A stretch of DNA of 64,000 nt from an uncultured Lactobacillus sp. (GTDB lineage Bacteria; Bacillota; Bacilli; Lactobacillales; Lactobacillaceae), in assembly GCA_946479925.1 (NCBI GenBank), contig CAMLHK010000002.1, positions 1 through 64,000 on the forward strand, given 5' to 3'. Positions 1 to 9,200 of this stretch are shown one piece after another (positions within the stretch are counted from its first letter, which is position 1; every line of letters starts with the position of its first letter). The position numbers were made by a program, and so were the translations under genes. The notes below the pieces were generated by a model. That model saw nothing but the letters and a program-made list of their open reading frames with translations, made no database searches and was not told the DNA's origin.

Positions 1-706
1 TACCAAAAATGTGACGCATGTTGTAGCCTTCACGATCAGGGTTTAAGTGGTATTCCTCAATCAAGTCTTCTAAGGTGTCATCAGCTAAGAAGCCGTCTTC
101 ACCAAAGTGGAATTCATCAATGTTCAAACGATTAGGAGCAACAACATAAGCGTCATCAGGGATGCGACGAGCGATCCAGTGATGACCACCGATTGTTTCA
201 AGGTACCAAATTTCATCATGGTCAGCAAAAGCCATACCATTCATTTCGTAAGTACCATACTTTTCAAGTAAGTAACCCATCCGTTTAACACCGTCAAGAG
301 CGCTGTGGATATAAGGCAATGTCAAAGTAACAAAGTCTTCTTCACCAAGTCCACCTTCAGTTACTAGTGGGTCGATTCCTTGTATGCGGGAATTCGTAGT
401 GATTGTTTCAGTTGCAGTCATTGCAATGTTTTCGGAGTTAATTCCGGCTGCTGCCCAAATACCACTTTCACCTGATGCGTCTGGTGCACTGGTGTAGCGT
501 AAAGGAGTATCTGCTAAGTCCTCATCATCAATTTTTTGGTGACTAATAACACTTTCATAGTGCTTAGGTTGCTTTTCTGGTGTAATGAGTTCGAAACCTT
601 CGGGAATAATTTCACGTCCACCGTCTTCGCTTCTGGCAATCATTGCTGAGCCATCAATTGAAGCATTTTTACCGACAAGAATAGTCGTACATTCTGCTTT
701 TTTCAT
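1..706 (-). CDS. pepD: C69-family dipeptidase (PepD-type), N-terminal part
   Basis: Cytoplasmic dipeptidase of peptidase family C69, which completes breakdown of imported peptides. About 235 N-terminal residues are visible; the gene runs off the left edge (the family is usually about 470 residues). The protein begins [16 protein letters not shown]; Cys6 is placed like the family's N-terminal nucleophile, and the following [12 protein letters not shown] is a typical C69 start. The ATG at 704-706 is preceded by AAAGGACAG. It is transcribed away from the small HTH gene. Family assignment is firm; exact dipeptide preference cannot be read. Confidence 0.9.
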   Translation of the reverse strand, partial: MKKAECTTILVGKNASIDGSAMIARSEDGGREIIPEGFELITPEKQPKHYESVISHQKIDDEDLADTPLRYTSAPDASGESGIWAAAGINSENIAMTATETITTNSRIQGIDPLVTEGGLGEEDFVTLTLPYIHSALDGVKRMGYLLEKYGTYEMNGMAFADHDEIWYLETIGGHHWIARRIPDDAYVVAPNRLNIDEFHFGEDGFLADDTLEDLIEEYHLNPDREGYNMRHIFG

Positions 707-738
707 TTAATCTGTCCTTTCAAAATAACTTAATCTAT

Positions 739-768
739 ATTGTATTAAAAAGGACAGCTATAATGCAA
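739..768 (-). promoter_or_regulatory. Putative promoter of the dipeptidase gene
   Basis: On the minus strand a TTGCAT (763-768) and a TACAAT (739-744) are separated by 18 bp, ending about 32 bp upstream of the dipeptidase start codon. Sigma-A-like by inspection only. Confidence 0.5.
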
Positions 769-853
769 AGAAATACGCAAACTTAACCTGAAATTATTTA
801 TTTGATTGCTGGAGTTGAGAAAAAAGTGAGGGAAAATATTTCTTGATTAGATA

Positions 854-1153
854 TTGTTTAAATTACGTAAGAAACAGCGCTATTCACAGGCTCAATTAGC
901 AAAAGAAGCCAATGTTAGTCGCCAAACGATTAATGCAATTGAAAATGACAAATATGATCCCTCACTAGATTTGGCTTTTCAGCTGGCAGATATATTAGGG
1001 GTTACAGTTGACGAATTGTTTATTAATAAGTTGCCAGCACAATCAATTGAGATGCCTACTTCAGTTTCTGCTATGAGCATTATTGAGATTAGCAATCTAA
1101 TCATTATAAGTCAGTGGGCTTTTGCCTCTGCGGACTTCTACCTTGAACGGTAA
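854..1153 (+). CDS. Small XRE/Cro-type HTH transcriptional regulator
   Basis: A 99-residue protein with a helix-turn-helix of the HTH_3 type at about residues 2-57: LAKEANVSRQTINAIE is the recognition region and LADILGVTVDELF the usual closing part. The start is poor. The only in-frame option is TTG at 854, six bases after an in-frame stop, and the normal first residues of the family (M-N-R-x-K-x-L-R) are missing, so the N-terminus may be damaged. The C-terminal 40 residues (rich in Ser, Ile, Ala) match nothing I recognise. DNA target unknown. Confidence 0.6.
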   Translation: MFKLRKKQRYSQAQLAKEANVSRQTINAIENDKYDPSLDLAFQLADILGVTVDELFINKLPAQSIEMPTSVSAMSIIEISNLIIISQWAFASADFYLER

Positions 1154-1220
1154 GAAAATCGTGTGAACTAATTTGAATTAAAAATTATAAAAAGCTATAG
1201 AGACTAAAAGAGATACACAT

Positions 1221-2098
1221 ATGGAAACTAGAAAAATTTTACAGGAAAAATTAAAGGCAACATTAACCCAAATAACGCATGAGTCACTAAACAGCACTTT
1301 TGTTGGGTATAGTGAATTTTATAAACAAGTGATTTTTGTCAAAGTTTTTTCTCAAGAAGGTAAATTTTTAACCGAAAAAGCTGTTAATGAACAACTTAAT
1401 TCACGCGTATTAGGCTTTTTTACGATTGAAAATCCGCAGCGCTTCATATTAATAATGAAGGATTGTGCCCCGATAGACTTAAAACTACCGCTTACAGCCG
1501 AACTAGCTTTTGAAATGGGACAGGAATTGTCAGCTTTTCATCAAAATGTAAAACCATTTGAGGGCATCTATCTTAATGAACAGCTTTTTAAAAAGGTTGA
1601 GACGGATGTTAGCAGTCTAAAAAACTTTGTTGTCAAGGGCAGACTTGAAGAACTGTTAAAAGCATTTAATCCAATTAAAGCCAAAATTGAACATGATTTA
1701 TGTGCTTATTCCACGGTAGTACTTCATGGTGATGTTGGTGTGCGCAATTACAAACTTGTCAATGGAAAACTGCGTTTAATCGACTTTGAGCGAGCAAGGA
1801 AAGGTGTAAACTATCAAGACTTCATCAAACTGTTTTATCAAGATTTTAATTTAAACAAAAATCTGATTAGCTCGTTTATAGAAGGGTATAGGACAAAAGG
1901 TGCTAAGGTTGAGATTTTGCCTGAAACACAAGTTTTTCTAATCTTTATTACAACAGTTGGAATTATGAAGTACGTGGAAAAATAGAAGATCGACCGTTTG
2001 AAAAGATAGGCGAATTGATGTTAGAAACTTGCACGCAATATTTCAATATGGATTTTGGGAATGAGTCCAAACAGAAATTGAATGCAATAATTGAATAG
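1221..2098 (+). pseudogene. Aminoglycoside-phosphotransferase-like kinase, frameshifted near the 3' end
   Basis: Member of the APH/choline kinase-like phosphotransferase fold. The catalytic loop LHGDVGVRNYKLV lies near residue 170 and the metal-binding LIDFERA about 18 residues later. The main frame stops at 1983-1985 right after a run of five A (1978-1982). If one A is restored, the frame continues GKVEKIEDRPFEKIGEL-like (IEDRPFEKIGELML and on) for 37 more codons to the TAG at 2096-2098. So the gene has lost its last about 37 residues by a one-base deletion. The catalytic core is intact and the short form might still fold. Substrate unknown; it is not evidence of drug resistance. Confidence 0.7.
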
Positions 2099-2122
2099 AG
2101 CGTGAGCTATTTTGGTAATTAA

Positions 2123-2154
2123 AAAAGGCATCTTCGACTTAGAAGATGCCTTTT
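2123..2154. terminator. Bidirectional terminator between the kinase-like gene and pbuX
   Basis: A 13-bp perfect stem (AAAAGGCATCTTC / GAAGATGCCTTTT) with a 6-base loop, flanked by A and T tracts, lies between two convergent genes. Confidence 0.85.
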
Positions 2155-2217
2155 GGCGCGAACAAAATAATTTTAAGGGAAAATAATTGTTCACATGATA
2201 TTTGCAGTTTGATTTTT

Positions 2218-3505
2218 CTATTTTTCCTTTGACTCACCCCCCTTCAATAAAAGATTTAGAAGTGTAGCGGATAAACTCGTGATAACAATTCCGTTACTTA
2301 AAAATAATTGAACTGTTGCAGGCAAGTTCTTGAAAAATTGTGGATAAATAGTGACGCCAAGTCCTAAGCCAACTGAAATTGCGATGATTAGGATATTATT
2401 GTTGTCACTCAAATCCACTTTTACAAGTGTTTTAATTCCTTGAACGGCAATCATGGTAAACATTACCAGCATTGCACCACCTAAAACAGGAGTAGGAATA
2501 ATAGTAACTAGTGCACCAATTTTTGGTAACAGTCCCATAGCCATTAACAGGCCAGCTGCCCAATAAATTGGTCTTTTTGTTTTAATACCTGACAGTTGAA
2601 GTAGTCCAACGTTCTGTGAGAAGGTAGTGTACGGAAAAGCATTAAACAAACCACCAAAGATTTGTGCTAATCCTTCTGCACGATACCCCTTTTTTAAATC
2701 CTCTTCAGTTACATCATGGCCGATTAGGTCTCCTGTAGCAAAGAAGACGCCGGTAGACTCAATCATTGAAACTAATGCGATAATCATCATGGTCAAACTG
2801 GATGACCATTCGAATTTCGGAACACCGAAGTAGAATAATTGTGGTAAATGAAACCAGGAAGCTTCTAAAACTGGTGTTAAGGAAACTCGTCCCATCAAAG
2901 ATGCAATTACGGTCCCGGCAACTAAGCCGATAAGAACCGAGATTGACCGCAAGAAGCCTTTAGTCCAGATTTCTAATGCCAAGATAATGAACATCGTACT
3001 GAAAGCCAATATCAGGTTTTGACTACTACCAAAGTCTTTGGCACTAGCATTGCCACCACCCATATTTTGAACGGCAACAGGGACCAGCGTAAGACCAATA
3101 GTAGTGATTAGAGTTCCTGTAACCACTGGTGGAAAGTACTTCTTGATTTTTGCAAAAACGCCAGAAATTAAGATGACAAAGATTCCAGCAATGATAATGG
3201 CACCATACATATCGTTAATCGAAAACTTTTGACCGATCATTTGTAAAGGTGCAACCGCTTGGATAACACAACCCAAGATTACGGGAAAACCAATACCAAA
3301 GTATTTGTTTCGCATGAGTTGTAGTAGTGTTGCAAGCCCACACATAAAGATGTCAATTGAGACAAGATAAGTCATTTGTTCTGCGTTGAACTTTAATGCG
3401 GTTCCAATTAATAATGGAACGGCAACTGCACCAGAGTACATGGCCAATAGGTGCTGTAGACCTAAAATAGCTGCTTTTTTAGTGACTAACTTCTTCTTGC
3501 TTCAT
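2218..3505 (-). pseudogene. pbuX: Xanthine/purine permease, frameshifted at codon 2
   Basis: Membrane xanthine permease of the nucleobase:cation symporter-2 family, second gene of the xpt-pbuX salvage operon. From Met at 3447 the frame is open for 409 residues with many hydrophobic helices and family motifs (AMYSGAVAVP near the start, FPYTTFSQNVGLL, ALVSMIESTG). The family N-terminus lies upstream in the same frame (KKLVTKKAAILGLQHLL) but has no ATG. The ATG that overlaps the xpt stop codon (TAATG, 3503-3507) is one base out of frame: removing one A after it gives MSKKKLVTKKAAILG. This is a single-base insertion at 3501-3502. Only a weaker internal start (TTG or ATG near 3447-3453) could rescue expression, losing about 20 residues. 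Confidence 0.75.
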
Positions 3506-4083
3506 TATTTTTCGTCCGCAAATTGAACTTCACCGTTAGCTAAACTAGCGATATTCGCTAAGGATTCTAGACGATAACCGTGTTCTTTAATCCAGCTGCT
3601 ACCGCCTTGGAAAGTTTTCGCAACCACGATACCGATTCCAGCAACATTAGCATTGGCTTGATTAGCTATGTTAATCATTCCCTTGACTGCTTCGCCGTTA
3701 GCCAAAAAGTCATCGATAATCAATAAGTTGTCGTCTTCATGTAAAAATTTTTGTTCTACACAAATTTGATTTGTGGTTTTCTTGGTGTAGGAATATACGT
3801 CAGCCCAGTAAACCGCATCATTAAGTGTTGATGGCTTTTTCTTGCGGGCAAAAACCATTGGCACATGAAGCTCGTATGCTGCCATTACTCCGGGAGCAAT
3901 ACCAGAAGCCTCACAGGTTAATACTTTTGTAACTCCGCTTTGATCAAACAGACGAGCAAACTCCTTGCCCACAGCCATCATCAGCTCTGGATCAACCTGA
4001 TGATTCAGAAAAGAATTAATTTTTAGTACATCACCAGGTAGAGCCTCACTGTCTTGACGGATCCGATCTTCTAAAAGCTTCAC
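3505..4083 (-). CDS. xpt: Xanthine phosphoribosyltransferase
   Basis: Converts xanthine and PRPP to XMP in purine salvage. The 192-residue protein matches the usual length (about 194). It carries the early motif FLNHQVDPELM, the GIAPGVMAA segment, and the PRPP-binding loop LIIDDFLANGEAV. I choose the GTG at 4083 because AAGGAGG sits 6-7 bases upstream; an ATG 39 bases further up would start inside the riboswitch terminator and adds residues foreign to the family. The stop overlaps the pbuX start as TAATG, implying translational coupling. Expression is under the guanine riboswitch just upstream. Confidence 0.95.
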   Translation of the reverse strand: MKLLEDRIRQDSEALPGDVLKINSFLNHQVDPELMMAVGKEFARLFDQSGVTKVLTCEASGIAPGVMAAYELHVPMVFARKKKPSTLNDAVYWADVYSYTKKTTNQICVEQKFLHEDDNLLIIDDFLANGEAVKGMINIANQANANVAGIGIVVAKTFQGGSSWIKEHGYRLESLANIASLANGEVQFADEK

Positions 4084-4104
4084 AATTTCCTCCTTGAAAA
4101 ATAA

Positions 4105-4144
4105 AAGGGCCTTCTCTACCAAAACTATGGTAAAAAAGACCCTT
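4105..4144 (-). terminator. Riboswitch expression-platform terminator upstream of xpt
   Basis: On the minus strand a 16-bp near-perfect stem (AAGGGTCTTTTTTACC paired with GGTAGAGAAGGCCCTT, loop ATAGTTTT) is followed by TTTTATTTTT. It lies between the purine aptamer and the xpt start, as in a transcription-OFF guanine switch. Confidence 0.85.
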
Positions 4145-4171
4145 AAGGCAGCTTGCGCTGAATTAATTGTT

Positions 4172-4240
4172 ATTGTTTATCCATAGTTCAGAATTTACGG
4201 TTCTGAGTAGAGACTGTCGACCACATTACGACAATATATA
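4172..4240 (-). promoter_or_regulatory. Guanine-class purine riboswitch aptamer
   Basis: Read on the minus strand the segment shows the conserved purine-aptamer signatures in order: a P1 strand TATTGT, then TAATGTGG, the P2-P3 junction GTCTCTAC, the conserved CCGTAAA, and the closing AACTATGG. The base corresponding to position 74 of the xpt aptamer is C (in CTATGG), which in this family pairs with guanine or xanthine rather than adenine. The position ahead of xpt-pbuX and of a strong terminator fits guanine-repressed salvage. Confidence 0.9.
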
Positions 4241-4264
4241 GATTAATATTTACTTGTTGAGTGA

Positions 4265-4293
4265 ATTCTAACAAACCAAATTAAGTTGTGCAA
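4265..4293 (-). promoter_or_regulatory. Promoter of the xpt-pbuX riboswitch leader
   Basis: Minus-strand TTGCAC (4288-4293), 17-bp spacer and TAGAAT (4265-4270), placing the start of transcription about 20 bases before the aptamer. Confidence 0.6.
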
Positions 4294-4376
4294 GGTGAAG
4301 TTGGAATTCAGAATTTGAAACAGCATCGATCAGATATAGTTAAATTTTACAAGTGAATTTCCAGTGAAAAAAGTAG

Positions 4377-4405
4377 TTGACCAAAGAGACAATTCTTAGT
4401 ACAGT
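4377..4405 (+). promoter_or_regulatory. Promoter of guaA
   Basis: TTGACC (4377-4382), 17-bp spacer, TACAGT (4400-4405). Transcription would start near 4412, too close to an ATG at 4418 but suitably placed for the GTG at 4448. Confidence 0.6.
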
Positions 4406-4447
4406 TTAAATAAATTTATGTTTTTTAGAAGAGGAGCTCGGATATCT

Positions 4448-5998
4448 GTGAAAAAAGACATTCACGATTTTGATGAAATTATCGTTTTAGATTTTGGTAG
4501 TCAATATAATCAATTAATTACCAGGCGCTTGCGCGATTTTGGGGTTTATTCTGAGCTCCTACCGCATGACATCAGTATGGAGAGAATCAAGGAAATTAAT
4601 CCAAAGGGGATTATTTTTTCTGGTGGCCCAAATAGTATCTACGGTGAAAATGCACTTAAGGTTGACCCAGCAATTTTTGACTTAGGGATTCCAATCTTAG
4701 GTATCTGCTACGGAATGCAATTAATGTCGTACTATCTGGATGGTAAGGTTGAAAAAGCTGACAACTCCGAATACGGTCGTGCAGAAATTGAAGTTGAAGA
4801 TTCTAGCAACGTTTTATTCAGTGACTTACCAAAAGGGCAATATGTGTGGATGAGTCATGGGGACCTAGTAACTGGAGCTCCTAAGGGCTTTGAAGTGGTT
4901 GCTTCAAGTAAAAACTGCCCGATTGCTGCGATTGCAAACGATCAAGCCAAAATGTATGGTATTCAATTCCATGCCGAAGTGCGCAACACACAATATGGTC
5001 TCGACATTTTGCGTAATTTTGCTTTTAAAGTATGTGGTGCCAAAAATGATTGGTCAATGACCGACTTTATTGACTTACAAGTTGCAGAGATCAGAAAAAC
5101 GGTTGGTGATAAAAAGGTCATTCTTGGTTTATCAGGTGGGGTAGACTCCAGTGTAACCGCAACACTTTTACATAAAGCAATTGGAGATCAATTGACTGCA
5201 ATTTTCGTTGATCACGGGATGCTGCGTAAAAATGAGGGTGACGAAGTAATGGCAGCCTTAAATCGTGATTTGGGTGTGAACATTATTCGTGTGAACGCTC
5301 AAGAACGGTTTTTAAATAAACTAAAAGGTGTCACTGATCCAGAACAAAAACGTAAAATAATTGGTAAGGAATTCATCGAAGTCTTTGCTGATGAAGCTAA
5401 GAAAATTAAGGATGTTGATTTCTTGGCTCAAGGTACCCTTTACACTGATGTAATTGAAAGTGGAACTAACACAGCACAGACAATTAAGTCGCACCACAAT
5501 GTAGGTGGCCTTCCTAAAGACCTAAACTTCAAGTTAATTGAACCGTTGCGTAAGCTGTTCAAAGATGAAGTGCGCGAACTAGGCGAAAAACTAGGCATTC
5601 CCCACGATTTAGTTTGGCGTCAACCATTCCCTGGACCTGGTCTTGGTATTAGAGTTCTTGGTGAAGTGACAGAAGACAAGCTAAAAATAGTGCGTGATAG
5701 TGATGCTATTTTACGTGACGAAATTAAAAAGGCAGGACTGCAAGAAGACGTATGGCAATACTTTACTGTTTTACCTGGAATTAAATCTGTTGGTGTTATG
5801 GGTGATGGCCGTACTTATGACTACACCATTGGTATTCGAGCAGTTACCTCAATTGATGGGATGACAGCAGATTTTGCCCGTCTGCCATGGGATGTTTTGC
5901 AAAAAATCTCGACTAGAATTGTCGATGAAGTGCCCAACATTAATCGCGTTGTCTACGATGTAACGAGTAAGCCACCTTCAACAATTGAATGGGAATAA
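4448..5998 (+). CDS. guaA: GMP synthase (glutamine-hydrolysing)
   Basis: Makes GMP from XMP, ATP and glutamine, the step after xpt. The 516-residue protein (family about 513) has an N-terminal class I glutaminase domain with nucleophile Cys in GICYGMQLM and the His-x-Glu pair in FHAEVRN (usually FHPEV). The ATP-pyrophosphatase domain has the P-loop [11 protein letters not shown] near residue 220, and the C-terminal dimerisation domain ends [11 protein letters not shown] prefer the GTG at 4448 with an AGAGGAG ribosome site; the in-frame ATG at 4418 would add [10 protein letters not shown], which is unlike the family, and lies only about 6 bases from the inferred transcription start. Confidence 0.95.
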   Translation: MKKDIHDFDEIIVLDFGSQYNQLITRRLRDFGVYSELLPHDISMERIKEINPKGIIFSGGPNSIYGENALKVDPAIFDLGIPILGICYGMQLMSYYLDGKVEKADNSEYGRAEIEVEDSSNVLFSDLPKGQYVWMSHGDLVTGAPKGFEVVASSKNCPIAAIANDQAKMYGIQFHAEVRNTQYGLDILRNFAFKVCGAKNDWSMTDFIDLQVAEIRKTVGDKKVILGLSGGVDSSVTATLLHKAIGDQLTAIFVDHGMLRKNEGDEVMAALNRDLGVNIIRVNAQERFLNKLKGVTDPEQKRKIIGKEFIEVFADEAKKIKDVDFLAQGTLYTDVIESGTNTAQTIKSHHNVGGLPKDLNFKLIEPLRKLFKDEVRELGEKLGIPHDLVWRQPFPGPGLGIRVLGEVTEDKLKIVRDSDAILRDEIKKAGLQEDVWQYFTVLPGIKSVGVMGDGRTYDYTIGIRAVTSIDGMTADFARLPWDVLQKISTRIVDEVPNINRVVYDVTSKPPSTIEWE

Positions 5999-6093
5999 AA
6001 GAGGTCTATCAGTTAAAGTTAGAAAATGAATTTAAAAATTTATTAAAAAGTGATGGAAAATATTACCTTCTAAGCAAGATAGAAAAATTCTAG
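5989..6093 (+). CDS. Possible 34-residue ORF overlapping the end of guaA
   Basis: An ATG at 5989 in the last codons of guaA opens a second frame that overlaps the guaA stop by 10 bases and reads through 34 codons ([15 protein letters not shown]..., ending LLSKIEKF) to a TAG inside the terminator stem. The composition is protein-like (charged and amphipathic), but there is no ribosome site of its own. It could be translated by coupling to guaA, be a remnant of a lost gene at the edge of the restriction island, or be chance. No family recognised. Confidence 0.2.
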   Translation: MGIKEVYQLKLENEFKNLLKSDGKYYLLSKIEKF

Positions 6094-6113
6094 TAAGTAC
6101 TAGAATTTTTTTG
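6083..6113 (+). terminator. Terminator after guaA
   Basis: Stem AAAATTCTAGTA / TACTAGAATTTT with a two-base loop, followed by a T tract. Confidence 0.8.
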
Positions 6114-6239
6114 TTAAGCGTTTTTGTAAAGTATATAATCTAAATTATAGATTTTGTACTTTATTGAGAATGTAAAAAGCCCTAATTGAGGGAAATTACA
6201 CATATAAAAATTGTAAATAGTATTGTGGAGGATATAAAT

Positions 6240-9200
6240 TTGGCCACTTTTGATGAATTAATAAAACAAATTAATGATAATCTTTATCAACAACGAGATC
6301 GCGGAACAGCGTTTGAAAAGATGGTGGTTTCGTATTTAAAGAGTGAACCCGTATATAAACATAAGTTTGAAAGTGTATGGCTGCTAAGCGAAGTTCCAGA
6401 TAAATTTCATATTCCAAAAAAAGATTTAGGTGTTGACATTGTTGCTAAAGATTATGAAGGCAAGCTAACTGCAGTTCAGGCTAAGTTTTATAAAGGTAAG
6501 GTCGGCAAAGAAACTATAAATTCTTTTTTAGCTGAAACGGGTAAAGACTATTATTCTGCAGGGATCTTAGTGTCAACTTCAAATGAGCTCAATAAAAATG
6601 CAGAAGCCGCTATGCAATTTATGACCAAGCCAATAACTATTATTGGCCTGAATCAACTTAAAAATGCTGATATTAATTGGCAGAAATTTTCATTTGCTAA
6701 GGAAAATAATGATTTATCTAATAAAATAGTTAAAAAGCCGCGTCAATATCAAAAAGAAGCGGTTGAAAAGGCAATTACTTATTTTAAAAATCATAGTCGC
6801 GGCAAATTGATTATGGCACCAGGAACAGGAAAAACCTTTACCAGTTTAAAAATCACCGAAGCTTTGATGCAAGACCAGCATAAAACTAAGTTTAATGTTT
6901 TGTATTTGGTACCTAGTATTCAACTCTTATCTCAAACTTTATTTAGTTGGAATGATGATGTTTCGGAGAATATTCATATTACCTCATTGTCAGTCGTCTC
7001 AGATCGCAAGGCTAATCAAAGAAAAAATAATAATGAGGACGATTTTGGCGCTAAAGATATTGGTTTTGAGCCAACCACTAATGTTGAAGAGTTAATGGCT
7101 CATTATAAGCAATTACAACAACTTGATTTAGGTCGCGATATGACTGTTGTTTTTAGTACCTATCAATCAATTGATGTTATTAAGAATGCTCAAGAAAAAG
7201 GTTATCCTGAATTTGATTTGATTATTGCCGATGAAGCTCATAGAACTACTGGAGCTACTAAATTGGGTGATGATACAGCTTTCACTGAGGTACATTCAAA
7301 CAATAATGTTAAAGGTAAACTACGTCTTTATCAAACTGCTACTCCTAGAATTTATGATCAAAATTCTAAGAAAAAAGCAGAGCAAAATAGCATTGTTGTA
7401 TCATCAATGGATGATGAAAAAGTTTATGGTAAAGAAATTTATCGTTTAGGTTTTGGTGATGCTGTTACACAGGGTTATTTATCAGATTACAAAGTAATGG
7501 TTCTTGCAACTAATGAAAACTATATTGACAAAAATATGGTAAAAATGTTAGCTCGTGATTATAAAATAGATCCTAATGATATTGGCAAAATCATAGGTGT
7601 TTGGAATGCAATGGTGAAACGAGATGGCTTAACTGGTGAAATTCAAGGTAAACCAATGAAGAGAGCAATAGCTTTCACTGATAAGATTAAAAATTCGAAA
7701 TTCATCGCTAATGAGTTTGAAACTGTTGTTAATGAATATTTAGCCCCGAATGCTACTAATAGCTATCGAATTGATGTTCATCACGTTGATGGTGGTTTAA
7801 ATGCCTTGCAAAAAGAAGATGAGATTAACTGGTTAGCTGATGAAAAAATTGAAGAAAATCACGCGCGGGTCTTGTCAAATGTTCGCTTTTTAACTGAAGG
7901 AATTGATGTTCCTAATTTAGACGGTATTATTTTCTTTAGTCCCAAAAAATCTCAAATTGATATAGTTCAAGCTGTTGGCCGAATTATGCGTAAATATGAA
8001 GGTAAAGAATATGGCTATATTATTTTGCCAATTGTCGTTTCTGATATAGATAACCCGAATTTAGCATTAAATAATAATAAAGAGTATAAAGCGGTATGGC
8101 AGGTATTGAATGCTTTACGCTCTACTGATGAGAGGTTTGAAGCAGAAGTTAATAAGCTTGATTTAAACAAGAAAAAAACTGGAAGAATTAATTTTATTGG
8201 TGTTGATTCAAGTCCTGATAATGATGTTAAAGAGAACGAAAACTATGTACATGGTCATGAGCAGTTATCATTAACTTTAGCTCAAGAATGGAAACAAATG
8301 GGTGATGTATTTTACGGCAAAGTGGTTCAGCATGTAGGAGATAGACGATATTTAGAGGATTGGTCAGAGGATGTTGCTGATATTGCTAAAAAGTATATTT
8401 TTCAAATTAATGATTTAATCGCTAATGATTCTGGAGCTAAAGCGGCTTTTGATAAGTTTCTTACTAGTCTCAAATATAATATTAATGATTCAATAGACCA
8501 AGATCAAGCCATTCAAATGTTGGCACAGCATTTAATTACTGAGCCTGTATTTGATGCTTTATTTGGCGATTATAGTTTTGTACAAAATAATGTTGTCTCA
8601 AGATCAATTAATGATGTGATTTCAGCTTTCAAAATATTTGGTTTTGCAAAAGAAACTGAAAAGCTAAAGCCATTTTATGATTCAATTAAATCACGCGCTT
8701 CAGGAATTGATAATGCAGCTGGAAAACAAAAATTGATTGTTACATTATATGAAACTTTTTTTAAAAAAGGGTTCCAAAAAACAACAGAGGCAATGGGAAT
8801 TGTCTTTACTCCAATTGAAGTAGTTGATTTTATTATTCATTCAGTTGATGATGCTTTAAAGAAATATTTTAATAAGTCATTAGCTGATAAGAATGTTCAT
8901 ATTCTTGATCCGTTTGTGGGAACGGGAACTTTCATAACACGGACATTGCAGCATCTTAAGGAGCAAATGGATCAAGGTAAAATCAGTTATAATGATATCT
9001 TACGTAAATACATGCATGAACTTCACGCTAATGAAATTGTTCTATTGAGCTATTATATTGCCGCAATTAATATTGAAGCTGTATTTGATGAAGTAAATGG
9101 TCCAGATTATGGTTATGTACCATTTGATGGAATTGTTTTGACTGATACATTTGAAAGTACGGAACGCGAAGGCGTATTAGATGATGATATGTTTAATGAC

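Noticed and set aside
4084..4122. Longer xpt protein from an ATG at 4122
   Set aside because: It starts within the riboswitch terminator and adds residues absent from the family; GTG 4083 has the ribosome site.
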